Assembly: GCA_022827165.1 (NCBI GenBank)
Contig: JAJDTN010000412.1
Location: 1-9,352 of the forward strand
Origin: Candidatus Latescibacterota bacterium
Lineage (GTDB): Bacteria; Latescibacterota; UBA2968; UBA8231
Direction of reading: 5' to 3'
DNA length: 9,352 nt
Shown here in pieces: positions 1 to 7,500 of the stretch. The translations under genes and the position numbers were made by a program. Below the pieces are notes generated by a model, which worked only from the letters and a program-made list of their open reading frames with translations, was not told the DNA's origin and did not search any database. Position 1 is the first letter of the stretch. Every line of letters begins with the position of its first letter.

Positions 1-215
1 CATGGACAGCCGGCGCGCCTCCGGCGGCTGAAGCACCAACCCCGGGGAAGCCGCCGCTCTCACGCGGTGGATGCCCCCGCACCGCCGCCGCTCCCTGGCG
101 GCCCGGCCCAGTCCTCCCCCGTCCGGCAGGAACATCCCGGCGGCAAGATGGTCCCTCTTGTCAGGGACCTCTCCACCGTCGCTCATGCAGATGCCCTCCC
201 AACCCCACTCGTGCG
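1..215. other. Leader before tsaE with no supportable gene
   Basis: I cannot assign a gene here. All three forward frames are open for long stretches, as expected at this GC content, and none reads like a known protein. Frame 1 stays open until a TGA at 232-234, frame 2 has a TGA at 29-31, and frame 3 is the upstream continuation of tsaE. The predicted peptides are Pro/Arg-rich, and third-codon-position GC is not convincingly higher in one frame. The first bases could be the tail of an upstream plus-strand gene ending at 29-31 or 232-234. No Shine-Dalgarno sequence or clear promoter for tsaE is visible. Confidence 0.4.
150..169. repeat. Perfect 7-bp inverted repeat upstream of tsaE
   Basis: GGTCCCT at 150-156 and AGGGACC at 163-169 form a perfect 7-bp stem with a 6-nt loop, about 46 bases before the chosen tsaE start. 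No T-run follows, so it is not a good intrinsic terminator. It could be a weak RNA structure, a protein-binding palindrome or chance. A TTGTCA that resembles a -35 box lies inside it at 158-163, but no matching -10 follows at the right distance. Confidence 0.3.
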
Positions 216-719
216 GTGTCTCCCTCTACGGTGACCGCGGATCTCGCCTGCGCGGGTGAGCGCCGCACCCGCTGCGCCTCCGAGACCCGGCGCTTCGGCC
301 GCCAGCTGGCTGCGGCCCTGGTGCCGGGAGACCTCGTGGCCCTCGAAGGCGACCTCGGCACCGGCAAGACCTGCCTCGTGCAGGGAATCTGCGCCGGTCT
401 GGGTGTCGACGAGGTGGTCAACAGCCCTACCTTCGTGTTGCTGAACGTCTACGAGGGCACCGGGGAAGGCAGCGGATTGCGGGTCTACCACTTCGACCTC
501 TACCGCCTCGCGACGGTGGACGAGCTGGCGGAGATCGGCGCCGACCAGTTCTTCCACGAGGCCGACGCCGTCACCCTCGTGGAGTGGGCGGACCGCCTTC
601 CCGAGCTGCTCCCCGAGAAGCGGTGGCGGATCGAGCTCCGCCACGGAGAGCAGGAGCAGGAGCGCCGCATCCGATGGCGGCGGCCCGACACCGGCGCCGG
701 TCCCGGGAGGGGCGCTTGA
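216..719 (+). CDS. tsaE: TsaE, tRNA t6A biosynthesis ATPase
   Basis: TsaE is the P-loop ATPase that, with TsaB and TsaD, installs the threonylcarbamoyl group on A37 of ANN-decoding tRNAs in the cytoplasm. The 167-residue product, close to the usual 150-160, carries the family signatures in order: an SETRRFG helix (22-28), a Walker A GDLGTGKT (45-52), SPTF (70-73), HFDLYRL (92-98) and VEWADR (122-127). The start is uncertain. GTG at 216 is used here, GTG at 231 is an alternative, and neither has a good ribosome binding site, although the conserved domain begins only near residue 20. The TGA overlaps the TTG start of the next gene (TTGA), which implies translational coupling. The last 15 or so residues are Arg/Gly/Pro-rich and probably nonconserved. 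Confidence 0.93.
   Translation: MSPSTVTADLACAGERRTRCASETRRFGRQLAAALVPGDLVALEGDLGTGKTCLVQGICAGLGVDEVVNSPTFVLLNVYEGTGEGSGLRVYHFDLYRLATVDELAEIGADQFFHEADAVTLVEWADRLPELLPEKRWRIELRHGEQEQERRIRWRRPDTGAGPGRGA
705..710 (+). promoter_or_regulatory. Ribosome binding site fixing a TTG start
   Basis: GGGAGG sits 5 nt before the TTG at 716, inside the 3' end of tsaE. It decides the start of the following barrel gene: this TTG begins directly with a signal peptide, while in-frame starts further upstream would add Arg-rich sequence read from within tsaE. Confidence 0.75.
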
Positions 720-1483
720 CCTCCTACCGCTCATGGCTTCCGGCACTGGCGATGCTGGCCGCGGTCCGGGCGGGTCCCGCGGGCGCCCAGTACGGGCCGC
801 CGGAGCTGGTGCGCCTCGTGGACAGTCCCACCGCCGGCCTCCTCGACAAGGGACAATTCGCCATCGACCTGAGGCTGTTCCCGGGAGGCGGCCTGATGGG
901 CCAGGTCGACGCCGGACTCCTGCAGCGCCTGGCCGTCGGCCTGGCCTTCGGGGGCGAGGGGGTCATCGGCGACGACGAGGTCGACTGGTATCCCAGGGTC
1001 GAGGCAGCGGCTCGCTGCCGCCTCGTCGAGGAGAGCACCGGCATGCCCGCCCTGACGGCGGGGTACGACACCCAGGGATACGGGGCCCACGGCCACGGCA
1101 GGTACCAGGTCCGGGGCAAGGGGATCTACCTGGCCTCCAGCAAGAACTACGGGACCACTCTCGGCCAGCTCGGCTTTCACGGGGGCCTGAGCTGGTCCCT
1201 CGAAGAGGAGGGCGGCCTCTCCGGGTGGGTCGGCGCCGACAAGCGGTTCAGCGACAGGCTCATCTTCATCGCCGAGTACGACCTCGCCCGCGACGGCGGC
1301 GACGACTCCTGGGCCCTGAACCGGGGATACGCCAACGGGGGCGTCAACTGGTCGCCCACCCGGAGCCTGAGGCTCGGTTTCCTGCTCAAGAACTTCCTCC
1401 AGAACGGGGACCGGACGGCGCCTGGCGGACCCTCCGCCGACCTCAGCCGCGAGATCACCGTTCGCTACAGCGAGAGTTTCTGA
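716..1483 (+). CDS. Predicted outer-membrane beta-barrel protein, YjbH-like
   Basis: The 255-residue product has a signal peptide (1-24, likely cleaved at PAGA|QY) and alternates short amphipathic strands with polar turns. It ends in a strand finishing VRYSESF, with the terminal Phe typical of outer-membrane barrels. Conserved-looking blocks are DSPTAGLLDKGQF (37-49), LFPGGGL (54-60), GYDTQGYG (117-124), a KG-x5-SKNYG segment (135-146) and AEYDL (186-190). They remind me of YjbH-type and related FCB-group barrels, but this is recall, not a search. The exact role is unknown. The TTG start is supported by GGGAGG 5 nt upstream and by the TTGA overlap with tsaE. The stop overlaps the next ATG by one base (TGATG), so the two envelope genes are probably translated together. 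Confidence 0.75.
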   Translation: MTSYRSWLPALAMLAAVRAGPAGAQYGPPELVRLVDSPTAGLLDKGQFAIDLRLFPGGGLMGQVDAGLLQRLAVGLAFGGEGVIGDDEVDWYPRVEAAARCRLVEESTGMPALTAGYDTQGYGAHGHGRYQVRGKGIYLASSKNYGTTLGQLGFHGGLSWSLEEEGGLSGWVGADKRFSDRLIFIAEYDLARDGGDDSWALNRGYANGGVNWSPTRSLRLGFLLKNFLQNGDRTAPGGPSADLSREITVRYSESF

Positions 1484-2853
1484 TGCGCCACTTCCGAACC
1501 CCCCTCGCCCTGCTCGTTCTGGCCACGGCCGCCGCCGGCCAGGAAGAGCGGGCCATCGACAACTTCGCCGGCGTCGGAGTCCGCGCCATGGCGATGGGCG
1601 GCGCCTTCGCCGGCCTCGCCGACGACTTCACCGCCGTCTACTGGAACCCCGCCGGTCTGGCGCAGATGCGCCAGCGCGAGATCAACGTCGCCTTTCTGCG
1701 CAACGCCCGGCAGAACCGGGCCGTCGCCGGATTCGGGACACCGATCGAGAACAGTGCCATCGCCGACGTGAGCAACACCCGCTTCGGCAGCTTGGGCTTC
1801 GTCTATCCGGTGCCCGTGTACCGGGGGAGTCTCGTGCTGGCGGCGGGCTTCAACCGGGTCAAGGACTTCGATTGGGCCCTCGACTTCCCCCTGGTGCCGG
1901 TGGTCCGGGATGCGGCCGGGGCCGTCCTCGGCGACAGCCTCGCCTACGACGACAGCTTCCGCCACGAGGGCGAGCTGGCCATCACCTCCGTGGCCGGCGC
2001 CATCGACGTGAGCCCCTCGGTCTCCGTTGGCGCCACCCTCAGCCTCATCGGCGGCGAGGACGAGTGGACCTCGGAGTTCGTCTCCATCGACACGGAGGAC
2101 TTCTTCTACGAGAGCCGCTTCACCGAGCGCGAGGTCTTCGTCGACGACTACGGCACGACCTGGACCGCCACCCTCGGCGCCATGGTGCGCACCCCCCGGG
2201 ACGACCCGCGGCTGCGCCTCGGCGTCACCATGGCCACCGGTTCCTCGCACAAGGTCAGCTACACCTGGCGGGCCCCGCCCCAACCACACTTCAGCTCCGT
2301 CGAATCCGACAACGGGGAGCTTGTGGAGACGCCGAGCGAGGAGTTCAAGAGCAGCTACCGAATCGCCCTGCCCCTCTCCTTCGGACTCGGCGTCTCCGGC
2401 CGGCCCGTGCCACAGGTGACGCTGGCCGCCTCGGTCCACGCCACCGAGTGGACCCAGACCGAGTACACCGACGACGACCCCTTCGAGCTGCGTACCGACA
2501 CCTCCTTCGAGGACCAGTACGCCGACGTCCTGCGCTGGCACCTCGGGGCCGAGTGGCAGGTGCCCTGGGCGGCCGTCGATCTGCGCGCCGGCTACTACTC
2601 CGACCCCCTGCCCTTCGTCGGGCCCCGGGACCCGACCCGCACTCCGGACCCGGTCGACAACCCCCTGATCCGGGTACTCCGGGACCGGCGGTTCTACACC
2701 CTCGGCGCAGGGGTCGCCGTGGAGGAGGCGGTGCGCATCGACCTGGCCTATACCCGCGGCAACTACGAGCAGGCCGAAGGCGAGAACGAACTGGAGCTGC
2801 GGGAGGACGTGGACGTGAACCGCGTCTTCATGGGAGTCCGCTACCTGTTCTGA
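1483..2853 (+). CDS. OmpP1/FadL-family outer-membrane transport protein
   Basis: The 456-residue product has a short signal peptide (1-19, cleaved before QEER). It is followed by the signature of the OmpP1/FadL/TodX family and the related PorV-like group: GVGVRAMAMGGAFAGLADD (30-48) and AVYWNPAGLAQ (51-61). The rest is repeated amphipathic beta-strands and ends in MGVRYLF, a barrel-closing strand with terminal Phe. FadL proteins are 14-stranded channels that move hydrophobic compounds such as fatty acids or aromatics across the outer membrane. The substrate here cannot be told from sequence, and a PorV-like scaffolding role is an alternative. The ATG overlaps the stop of the upstream barrel gene by one base, with a weak GAGAG 6 nt upstream, pointing to coupled translation. 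No terminator is evident directly after the stop. Confidence 0.88.
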   Translation: MRHFRTPLALLVLATAAAGQEERAIDNFAGVGVRAMAMGGAFAGLADDFTAVYWNPAGLAQMRQREINVAFLRNARQNRAVAGFGTPIENSAIADVSNTRFGSLGFVYPVPVYRGSLVLAAGFNRVKDFDWALDFPLVPVVRDAAGAVLGDSLAYDDSFRHEGELAITSVAGAIDVSPSVSVGATLSLIGGEDEWTSEFVSIDTEDFFYESRFTEREVFVDDYGTTWTATLGAMVRTPRDDPRLRLGVTMATGSSHKVSYTWRAPPQPHFSSVESDNGELVETPSEEFKSSYRIALPLSFGLGVSGRPVPQVTLAASVHATEWTQTEYTDDDPFELRTDTSFEDQYADVLRWHLGAEWQVPWAAVDLRAGYYSDPLPFVGPRDPTRTPDPVDNPLIRVLRDRRFYTLGAGVAVEEAVRIDLAYTRGNYEQAEGENELELREDVDVNRVFMGVRYLF

Positions 2854-2891
2854 CCCGGTCCCCGAGGCCCCCGGGCGAGCCCCGAAAGCCG

Positions 2892-2919
2892 TTGACCGGG
2901 AAGGCTCCCTCCGTATATT
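2892..2919 (+). promoter_or_regulatory. Sigma70-type promoter for the Gly/Tyr-rich lipoprotein
   Basis: TTGACC (2892-2897, 5 of 6 to consensus) and TATATT (2914-2919, 5 of 6) are separated by 16 bp. They stand out in a very GC-rich intergenic region, one of the few AT-rich patches in the window. Transcription should begin near 2926, leaving a leader of about 40 nt before the ATG at 2968. The position between the FadL-like gene and this lipoprotein suggests independent transcription of the latter. Confidence 0.8.
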
Positions 2920-2954
2920 GACCCCGAGCGCCCCGGCGAGGGCGCCGCACCCAC

Positions 2955-2960
2955 AGGAGG
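2955..2960 (+). promoter_or_regulatory. Consensus Shine-Dalgarno AGGAGG
   Basis: A perfect AGGAGG lies 7 nt before the ATG at 2968. It is the best ribosome binding site in the window. Together with the strong promoter it predicts high expression of the lipoprotein. Confidence 0.9.
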
Positions 2961-2967
2961 TCGCGAC

Positions 2968-3690
2968 ATGACCAGATCCCTCACAGGTCTCGTGCTCGCG
3001 CTGGCAGTGGTTTCCGCCACCGGCTGCTACACCGTCCTGCGGGCCCCCGGGGGCTTCACCACCCCCGAGGAACCCGCCTATTCCGCCACTTGGGAAGAGC
3101 CCGAGGACCGCGATCCCCGCATCGGCCGGTTCACCGACGAGCGCGGCCTGGGCACCACGGGCTACGACTCGTACGGCAGCGGCTATCCGATCTTCGGCTA
3201 CGACTCCCGGTACGGCATGTACGGCTTCGGGTCGCCCTTCGCGTACGGCCCGGGCTACGGCTACGGATACGGCTATCGCTACGGCGGCTACGGACCGTAC
3301 GGCTACAGCCCCTACTACGGACCCTACGGCTACGGCTACGACCCCTACTATTCCCGCGGCAGCTACGTGCCCCCGGGGTACGAGCTGGTGACCACCACCG
3401 AGTTGTCCGAGCTCAGGTCCGGACTCACCAGCAGGGGGCCGACCTCGGAGCCCCCCACCGTCGACGAGACCACCCTTCGGGAGCGGCAGCGGCAGAGCCA
3501 GGAGCGCGCCTGGACGCAGCGGGTCGAGCCGACGGTGCGGCGCTCGACCGTCGGTCAGCGCACCACCCGGCCCTCGGGTAGCTCCAAGTCCAGCGGCAGC
3601 GTTTCCTCCTCCTCCAGCTCGTCGAAGCCGGCCTCGGAGGAGAAGAGCAGCGGCAGCTCGGCCGCCAAGCGGCGGAAGAAGCGGCGCTGA
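2968..3690 (+). CDS. Gly/Tyr-rich lipoprotein with Ser-rich, basic tail
   Basis: I do not recognise a family. The 240-residue product begins with a lipoprotein signal peptide (VSATGC, lipidated Cys20). It continues with an acidic segment (33-50), a Gly/Tyr-rich tract (65-133) built on GY, GYG and PYYG units, and a more ordinary segment (134-200) containing VPPGYELVTTTELSELRSG and an Arg/Gln-rich probable helix (169-185). A Ser/Lys tract (203-232) and a basic KRRKKRR terminus (234-240) follow. After lipidation it should sit on the outer or inner membrane facing the periplasm, or on the surface. The aromatic tract suggests an adhesive, disordered or structural role, and the basic end suggests binding to peptidoglycan, LPS or another polyanion; both are inferences. 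The gene has its own promoter and terminator and looks monocistronic. Confidence 0.85.
   Translation: MTRSLTGLVLALAVVSATGCYTVLRAPGGFTTPEEPAYSATWEEPEDRDPRIGRFTDERGLGTTGYDSYGSGYPIFGYDSRYGMYGFGSPFAYGPGYGYGYGYRYGGYGPYGYSPYYGPYGYGYDPYYSRGSYVPPGYELVTTTELSELRSGLTSRGPTSEPPTVDETTLRERQRQSQERAWTQRVEPTVRRSTVGQRTTRPSGSSKSSGSVSSSSSSSKPASEEKSSGSSAAKRRKKRR
3160..3366 (+). repeat. Degenerate GGCTAC-type coding repeat
   Basis: Units of GGCTAC, TACGGC and related hexamers recur irregularly and encode the Gly/Tyr-rich tract of the lipoprotein. Codon choice (GGC/TAC with occasional GGA, TAT and CCC) varies enough to suggest an old, selected amino-acid repeat and not a recent perfect tandem expansion. Such tracts can vary in length by replication slippage. 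Confidence 0.75.
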
Positions 3691-3730
3691 ACTCGCCCCG
3701 CGCATAGCGCGCCCACATCAGAACATAGAG

Positions 3731-3768
3731 AAGGGGGCGGCTCCCGACCGGGGCCGCCCCCTTTCCTT
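3731..3768 (+). terminator. Intrinsic terminator between convergent genes
   Basis: AAGGGGGCGGC (3731-3741) pairs perfectly with GCCGCCCCCTT (3753-3763). The 11-bp stem can extend inward by a CCC/GGG step past a bulged T. A pyrimidine tail TTTCCTTT (3762-3769) follows on the plus strand, so it terminates the lipoprotein transcript. Read from the other side the stem is followed by CTCTATGTTCT, a poorer tail, so it may also end the minus-strand operon, whose last stop codon is only 35 nt away. The remaining intergenic bases, 3691-3730 and 3770-3797, show nothing else. Confidence 0.85.
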
Positions 3769-3797
3769 TGCGCCGACGAACCCCTCCTGCCGCCGGC

Positions 3798-4508
3798 TCA
3801 GTCCCCGCTGCTGTCGAAGCGGCGCGTCTGCCGGCTCGGCGGCGGCGCAACCCGCGCCAGGAACTGCCGCAGCGGCGGGGCCAGGGCCGTCAGCATCTGC
3901 CGCTCGGTGCGGTCCCGGCCGCCCCCGAGAAGGTCCAGTTGCACCGGCTGCCAGCTGCTGTGCCGGCCCTCGTGGCTCCAGTGCCCGCCGGTGGCCAGGT
4001 TCACCAGCAGCAGGTGCAGGTTCACGGTGATGTTCACCCTCGGATTGGCGGCCATGCCCCCGTAGGGGGTCGGGGTCATGGGCGACATCCGCGCGTCCAG
4101 GCCGCGAAGGGTGACGAAGACGAGGGCGTCGAGGCCCAGCTCGCTCACCATGGCGCTCTTCAGACTGTCGCTGAAGACGGCCGCCGAGTCCAGCTCCACG
4201 TCGCGGAAGTGCCAGCGGATCTCGTCCTGGCCGATCACCGTGCGGTCGGACAGGTTGCGCAGACCTCCGGCGGTGGCGTCGGTGAGGCGCCCCATGACCT
4301 TCTCGATGTCCAGATCCTGCAGCGGCGTGATGTCGGTGGCCGAGAGCACGCCGATCTTCTCCACGCCCTTGAGCAGGGGCCGGATCTCGGCGTCGGGGAC
4401 GGAGGGCGCCCGGAACTCCACGGCCGTGCCCATGCCGGGTCCGCGGCCGGCGCATCCGCACAGGCACAGGAGGGCCATCCAGGCGGGCGCCCAACGCCCG
4501 GCCGCCAC
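3798..4508 (-). CDS. Predicted lipoprotein, possible CsgG/LpoB-like fold
   Basis: The 236-residue product is not confidently recognised. The chosen GTG at 4508 gives a signal peptide with a lipobox-like LCGC (lipidated Cys19). The start lies 2 nt after the stop of the preceding operon gene, with GGAG 9 nt upstream. An ATG 10 codons later would leave almost no signal peptide. The mature part has an alternating alpha/beta pattern: KIGVLSATDI (51-60), a helix around 67-84, SDRTVIGQDEI (87-97), a helix 113-125, LDALVFVTLRGL (126-137), and a long strand pair NITVNLHLLLVNLATG (159-174). This order resembles small envelope lipoproteins of the CsgG, LpoB and TolB N-terminal type, but that is inference. 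As the last gene of the operon, it is likely a periplasmic partner of the large fusion protein. Confidence 0.8.
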   Translation of the reverse strand: MAAGRWAPAWMALLCLCGCAGRGPGMGTAVEFRAPSVPDAEIRPLLKGVEKIGVLSATDITPLQDLDIEKVMGRLTDATAGGLRNLSDRTVIGQDEIRWHFRDVELDSAAVFSDSLKSAMVSELGLDALVFVTLRGLDARMSPMTPTPYGGMAANPRVNITVNLHLLLVNLATGGHWSHEGRHSSWQPVQLDLLGGGRDRTERQMLTALAPPLRQFLARVAPPPSRQTRRFDSSGD

Positions 4509-4510
4509 CC

Positions 4511-7500
4511 TCAGAAGCTCCGCCCGAAGCTGAAGTGCATGTGCCACCCCGAGATGTCCTTGAAGTCGGTGCGCCGGGCGAACTCGAAGTTCAGCGGCGC
4601 CAGGAAATAGACGAGCAGGCCGAAGCCGACGCCGCCCTGGAGGCGCACCCGCTCCGCCGCCGGGTCGACCTCGACGTGGGGGCTCTGCAGCGGCCACGGG
4701 TCGAGGGTCTGGTCCTTCTTCCAGGCGCTCCCTAGGTCGGCGAAGATGGCGCCGTCCACGGCGGGAATGGCGAACGTCCCGGGCCAGCCGAAGGTGATGT
4801 TGCGGATGAAGGGGACGCGGATCTCGCCGTTGACGAGGGCCACGCGGGTGCCGGTGAACTTCGAGAACGCGTAGCCCCGCAGCGGCCCGACATTGAGGTT
4901 GTACCCCGGGTAGAAGGGCAGGAACCAGGCCGGCCCGCCGAGGTTGTACTCGAGGCCGTCGCGCCCCAGGGAGCCGATGCCCGTGCCCCGCAACCCGAGG
5001 ACCGACCAGCGGCCCAGGCGCAGGTAGTGGCGGTAGTCGACCTCCACGTGGGTGAAGTTGCGGTCCCCCTCTCTCAGGGCCAGGGTGCGCCCGGCGGACA
5101 GGTAGTAGCGCCGGCCCGCCGTGGGGCCGAGGAGCCCGATGTTGAGGGAATCGTGGACATAGGCGGCCTTGAACAGGTGCGTGCTGGAGCCGTCGATCGG
5201 CTCCTGCACCGGCCACGCGATCTCGCGCTGCTCGTCGACGAAGGAGTACGACAGCTCGACGCGCCGGTACACGTCGAGGGGATAGCTCATGTCCGCCAGC
5301 AGCCCGGTCTGGCGGCTGCGCACCAGCCCCCGGGTGAGACGGGCGCCGATCCCGTAGTAGCCCCCGAAGGGGCCCCGGCCCTCGTTGTCGTTGAAGTACT
5401 GGTTCCAGTTGAAGACCATGGCGCTGTACGTCGGCCGGCGGCCATGGTAGCTGTAGCCGGCGGCGAAGGTGAAATCGTTGTTGATCTCCTGGGAACCCAC
5501 GTAGTCGGTGAACATGTTCAGGTCGTGGTTGCCCAGGAGGTCGCTCATGCTCAACTGGGCCACCCCGGCGAGAAAGCCTGAGTAGTAGCCCATCTGCAGA
5601 GCCACCCCGTCGAACTCCAGCTTGGGCGTGTACCGCCGCCGGGGCAGCCCTTCCAGGGCGCTCTCGGGACTGCCCGGGAGCCGCGCCGTGTCCCGCCGCA
5701 GGGCATCGCCCACGTCCTCCAGGCCTCCCGTCGGCGAGGGGATCCCGCCCTCGCCGGCCGCCGCCGGACCGGCGTCGCCGCCGGAGGCCTCCGCCAGCTT
5801 CATCGCCTGGTTGGTGTCCGCCTTGCGGTCGAGGATGGCGACCGCCTCCTCCAGGCCGAGGCGGGTGGCCCCGGCCAGGGCCGCGGCTGCGGTGTCGGCC
5901 GCCCCCTTCCGCACGAGGAGGATGGGGTCCGGCCCGGACGGCCTTTCGCCACCGGCCTCGGTGGCCTCGGCGGCGACCACCGGCCCGGCGCCGACCCGCG
6001 CCGCCAGCTCGTCGCTGCGCAGCCGCAGCTCCGGCATGGTGGGCATGTCCATGCGGTACATCTCCCGGCGGCTGTGGTAGTAGGTGTTGAGCACCAGCTG
6101 CTGGCCGTCGGGAGACAGGGAGGGGTTCATGATGCCGGAGAGGGTGCGCGTCAGTCGGTACTCGCGGCCGTCGCTGAGATCCTGCAGGAACAGGTCGTTG
6201 ATGCCCTCGCGGGTGGAGACGAAGAGGAGCCTGTCGCCCTCCGGGGTCCACTCCGGCCACAGGTCGTCGCCCGGCGTGGCCACCAGCGTGGACTGGCTCC
6301 CCGTGTCGAGGTCGTAGACCTTGATGTCGAACTGGCCCTCCACCTTGGCGCTGAAGGCGAGGCGCCTCCCGTCGGGATGGAAGTCGGGGTGGTCCTCCCG
6401 CCGGGACGTCCCGGTCAACTGGCGGACCTGCTCGGTGGCCACGTCCACGAGGTAGAGGTCGCTCTGCCCGTAGCCGGTGCCCACGAAGGCCAGGCGGCGG
6501 CTGTCCGGCGCCCAGTCGAGTCCCTCGACGATCTCGATGTCGTCGAAGGAGAGGGTGTTCACCAGCTTCTTGTCGTACAGGTCCCAGAGGACGATGGCGT
6601 CCTTCGGACCGTCCTTGCCCACCAGGGCGATGGTGCTCCCGTCCGGCGCCCAGGCGACGGTGCCGTCGCCGAAGGTCAGGTCGTCGAAGACGCGGGTGCG
6701 CATGCCGGTGGTGACACGCTGCACCCGGCGGCCGTTGCTGACCCGGATGATGTCGACGTGCTGCTCCACCCCGTCGGTGCTCAGCACGGCGAGCATGTCG
6801 CCTCCCAGGGACCACTCCGGCGACATGTACAGGCCGTGGATCTCGTCGTTGTCGACGACGCGGTTGGCGAACTCGGAGACGTAGTCGCGGTGCTGCAGCA
6901 GCGGCCAGTAGCGCTTGCGCATGTGCGCCTGCCAGCGCTCGTCGAGAGTGCTCATGTCCATGTCGATGAGGCGCTCGAGGAGCCGGTCCGTATCGGTCTG
7001 CTGGTCCCACACGCGCAGAATGCGGCTCACCTTCTCGGGCCCGAAGTTGGCCGCCATGTACTCCATCAGGCTGTGGCTCTGCTTGTAGGCCAGGAACGTG
7101 TTCGGCAGGTAGTTCCAGCTCGAGTCCATCACCTCGAGAGGGATCAGCCGGTCCGTCAGCACCGCGTCGCGCAGCACCATCTCGTCGATGGTGTTCATCT
7201 CCTCCGTCGAGTACTCGGCCAGGCCTTCCATGATCCACGTGGGCGGCCGCGCGATGGGGTTGGAGATGCGCCGCACCGGTCCCCGGTTCACGATGTCGTA
7301 CTGGAAGATGTGCATCAGTTCGTGAGTGAGGACGTTGCGGAAGTCGTCGAGATCGCCGTTGAAGGGGATCACCATGCGGTAGCGCAGGGGCTCGGCGAAG
7401 CCGGCCACCCCGGGCGGCAGGAAAGCCTGGATGATGTTCGTCTGCTGGAACTCGTAGTGGGACTTGAAGATGACGATGGGCGGCTTGGTAGACAGCTCGT

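Noticed and set aside
150..169. Hairpin as a rho-independent terminator of an upstream gene
   Set aside because: The stem is only 7 bp and no T-run follows on either strand.
71..259. Possible 62-residue gene upstream of tsaE
   Set aside because: Pro/Ser/Arg-rich, no ribosome binding site, no family resemblance, and it overlaps the tsaE start.
584..715. Earlier start for the small barrel protein
   Set aside because: It lies inside tsaE and encodes Arg/Ala-rich residues with no signal. TTG 716 has a good GGGAGG and starts the signal peptide.
733..1482. N-terminal extension of the FadL-like protein from a start at 733
   Set aside because: The extension is Arg/Pro/Gly-rich and overlaps the barrel gene in another frame. 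The signal peptide begins exactly at ATG 1483.
3160..3366. Repeats in the lipoprotein gene as a CRISPR or noncoding tandem array
   Set aside because: Units are short, irregular and stay in the reading frame of a gene with signal peptide, promoter and terminator. There are no spacers.
1465..3705. 746-codon open frame on the minus strand opposite the FadL-like and lipoprotein genes
   Set aside because: Gly/Val/Arg/His-rich composition with no domain, no signal and no ribosome binding site. It is the antisense shadow of two well-supported plus-strand genes at very high GC.
3798..7238. 1146-codon minus-strand frame read as one long protein
   Set aside because: Upstream of 4508 it is an Arg/Pro/His-rich out-of-frame reading of the fusion gene. 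Only the last 236 codons form a sensible protein with a lipoprotein signal.
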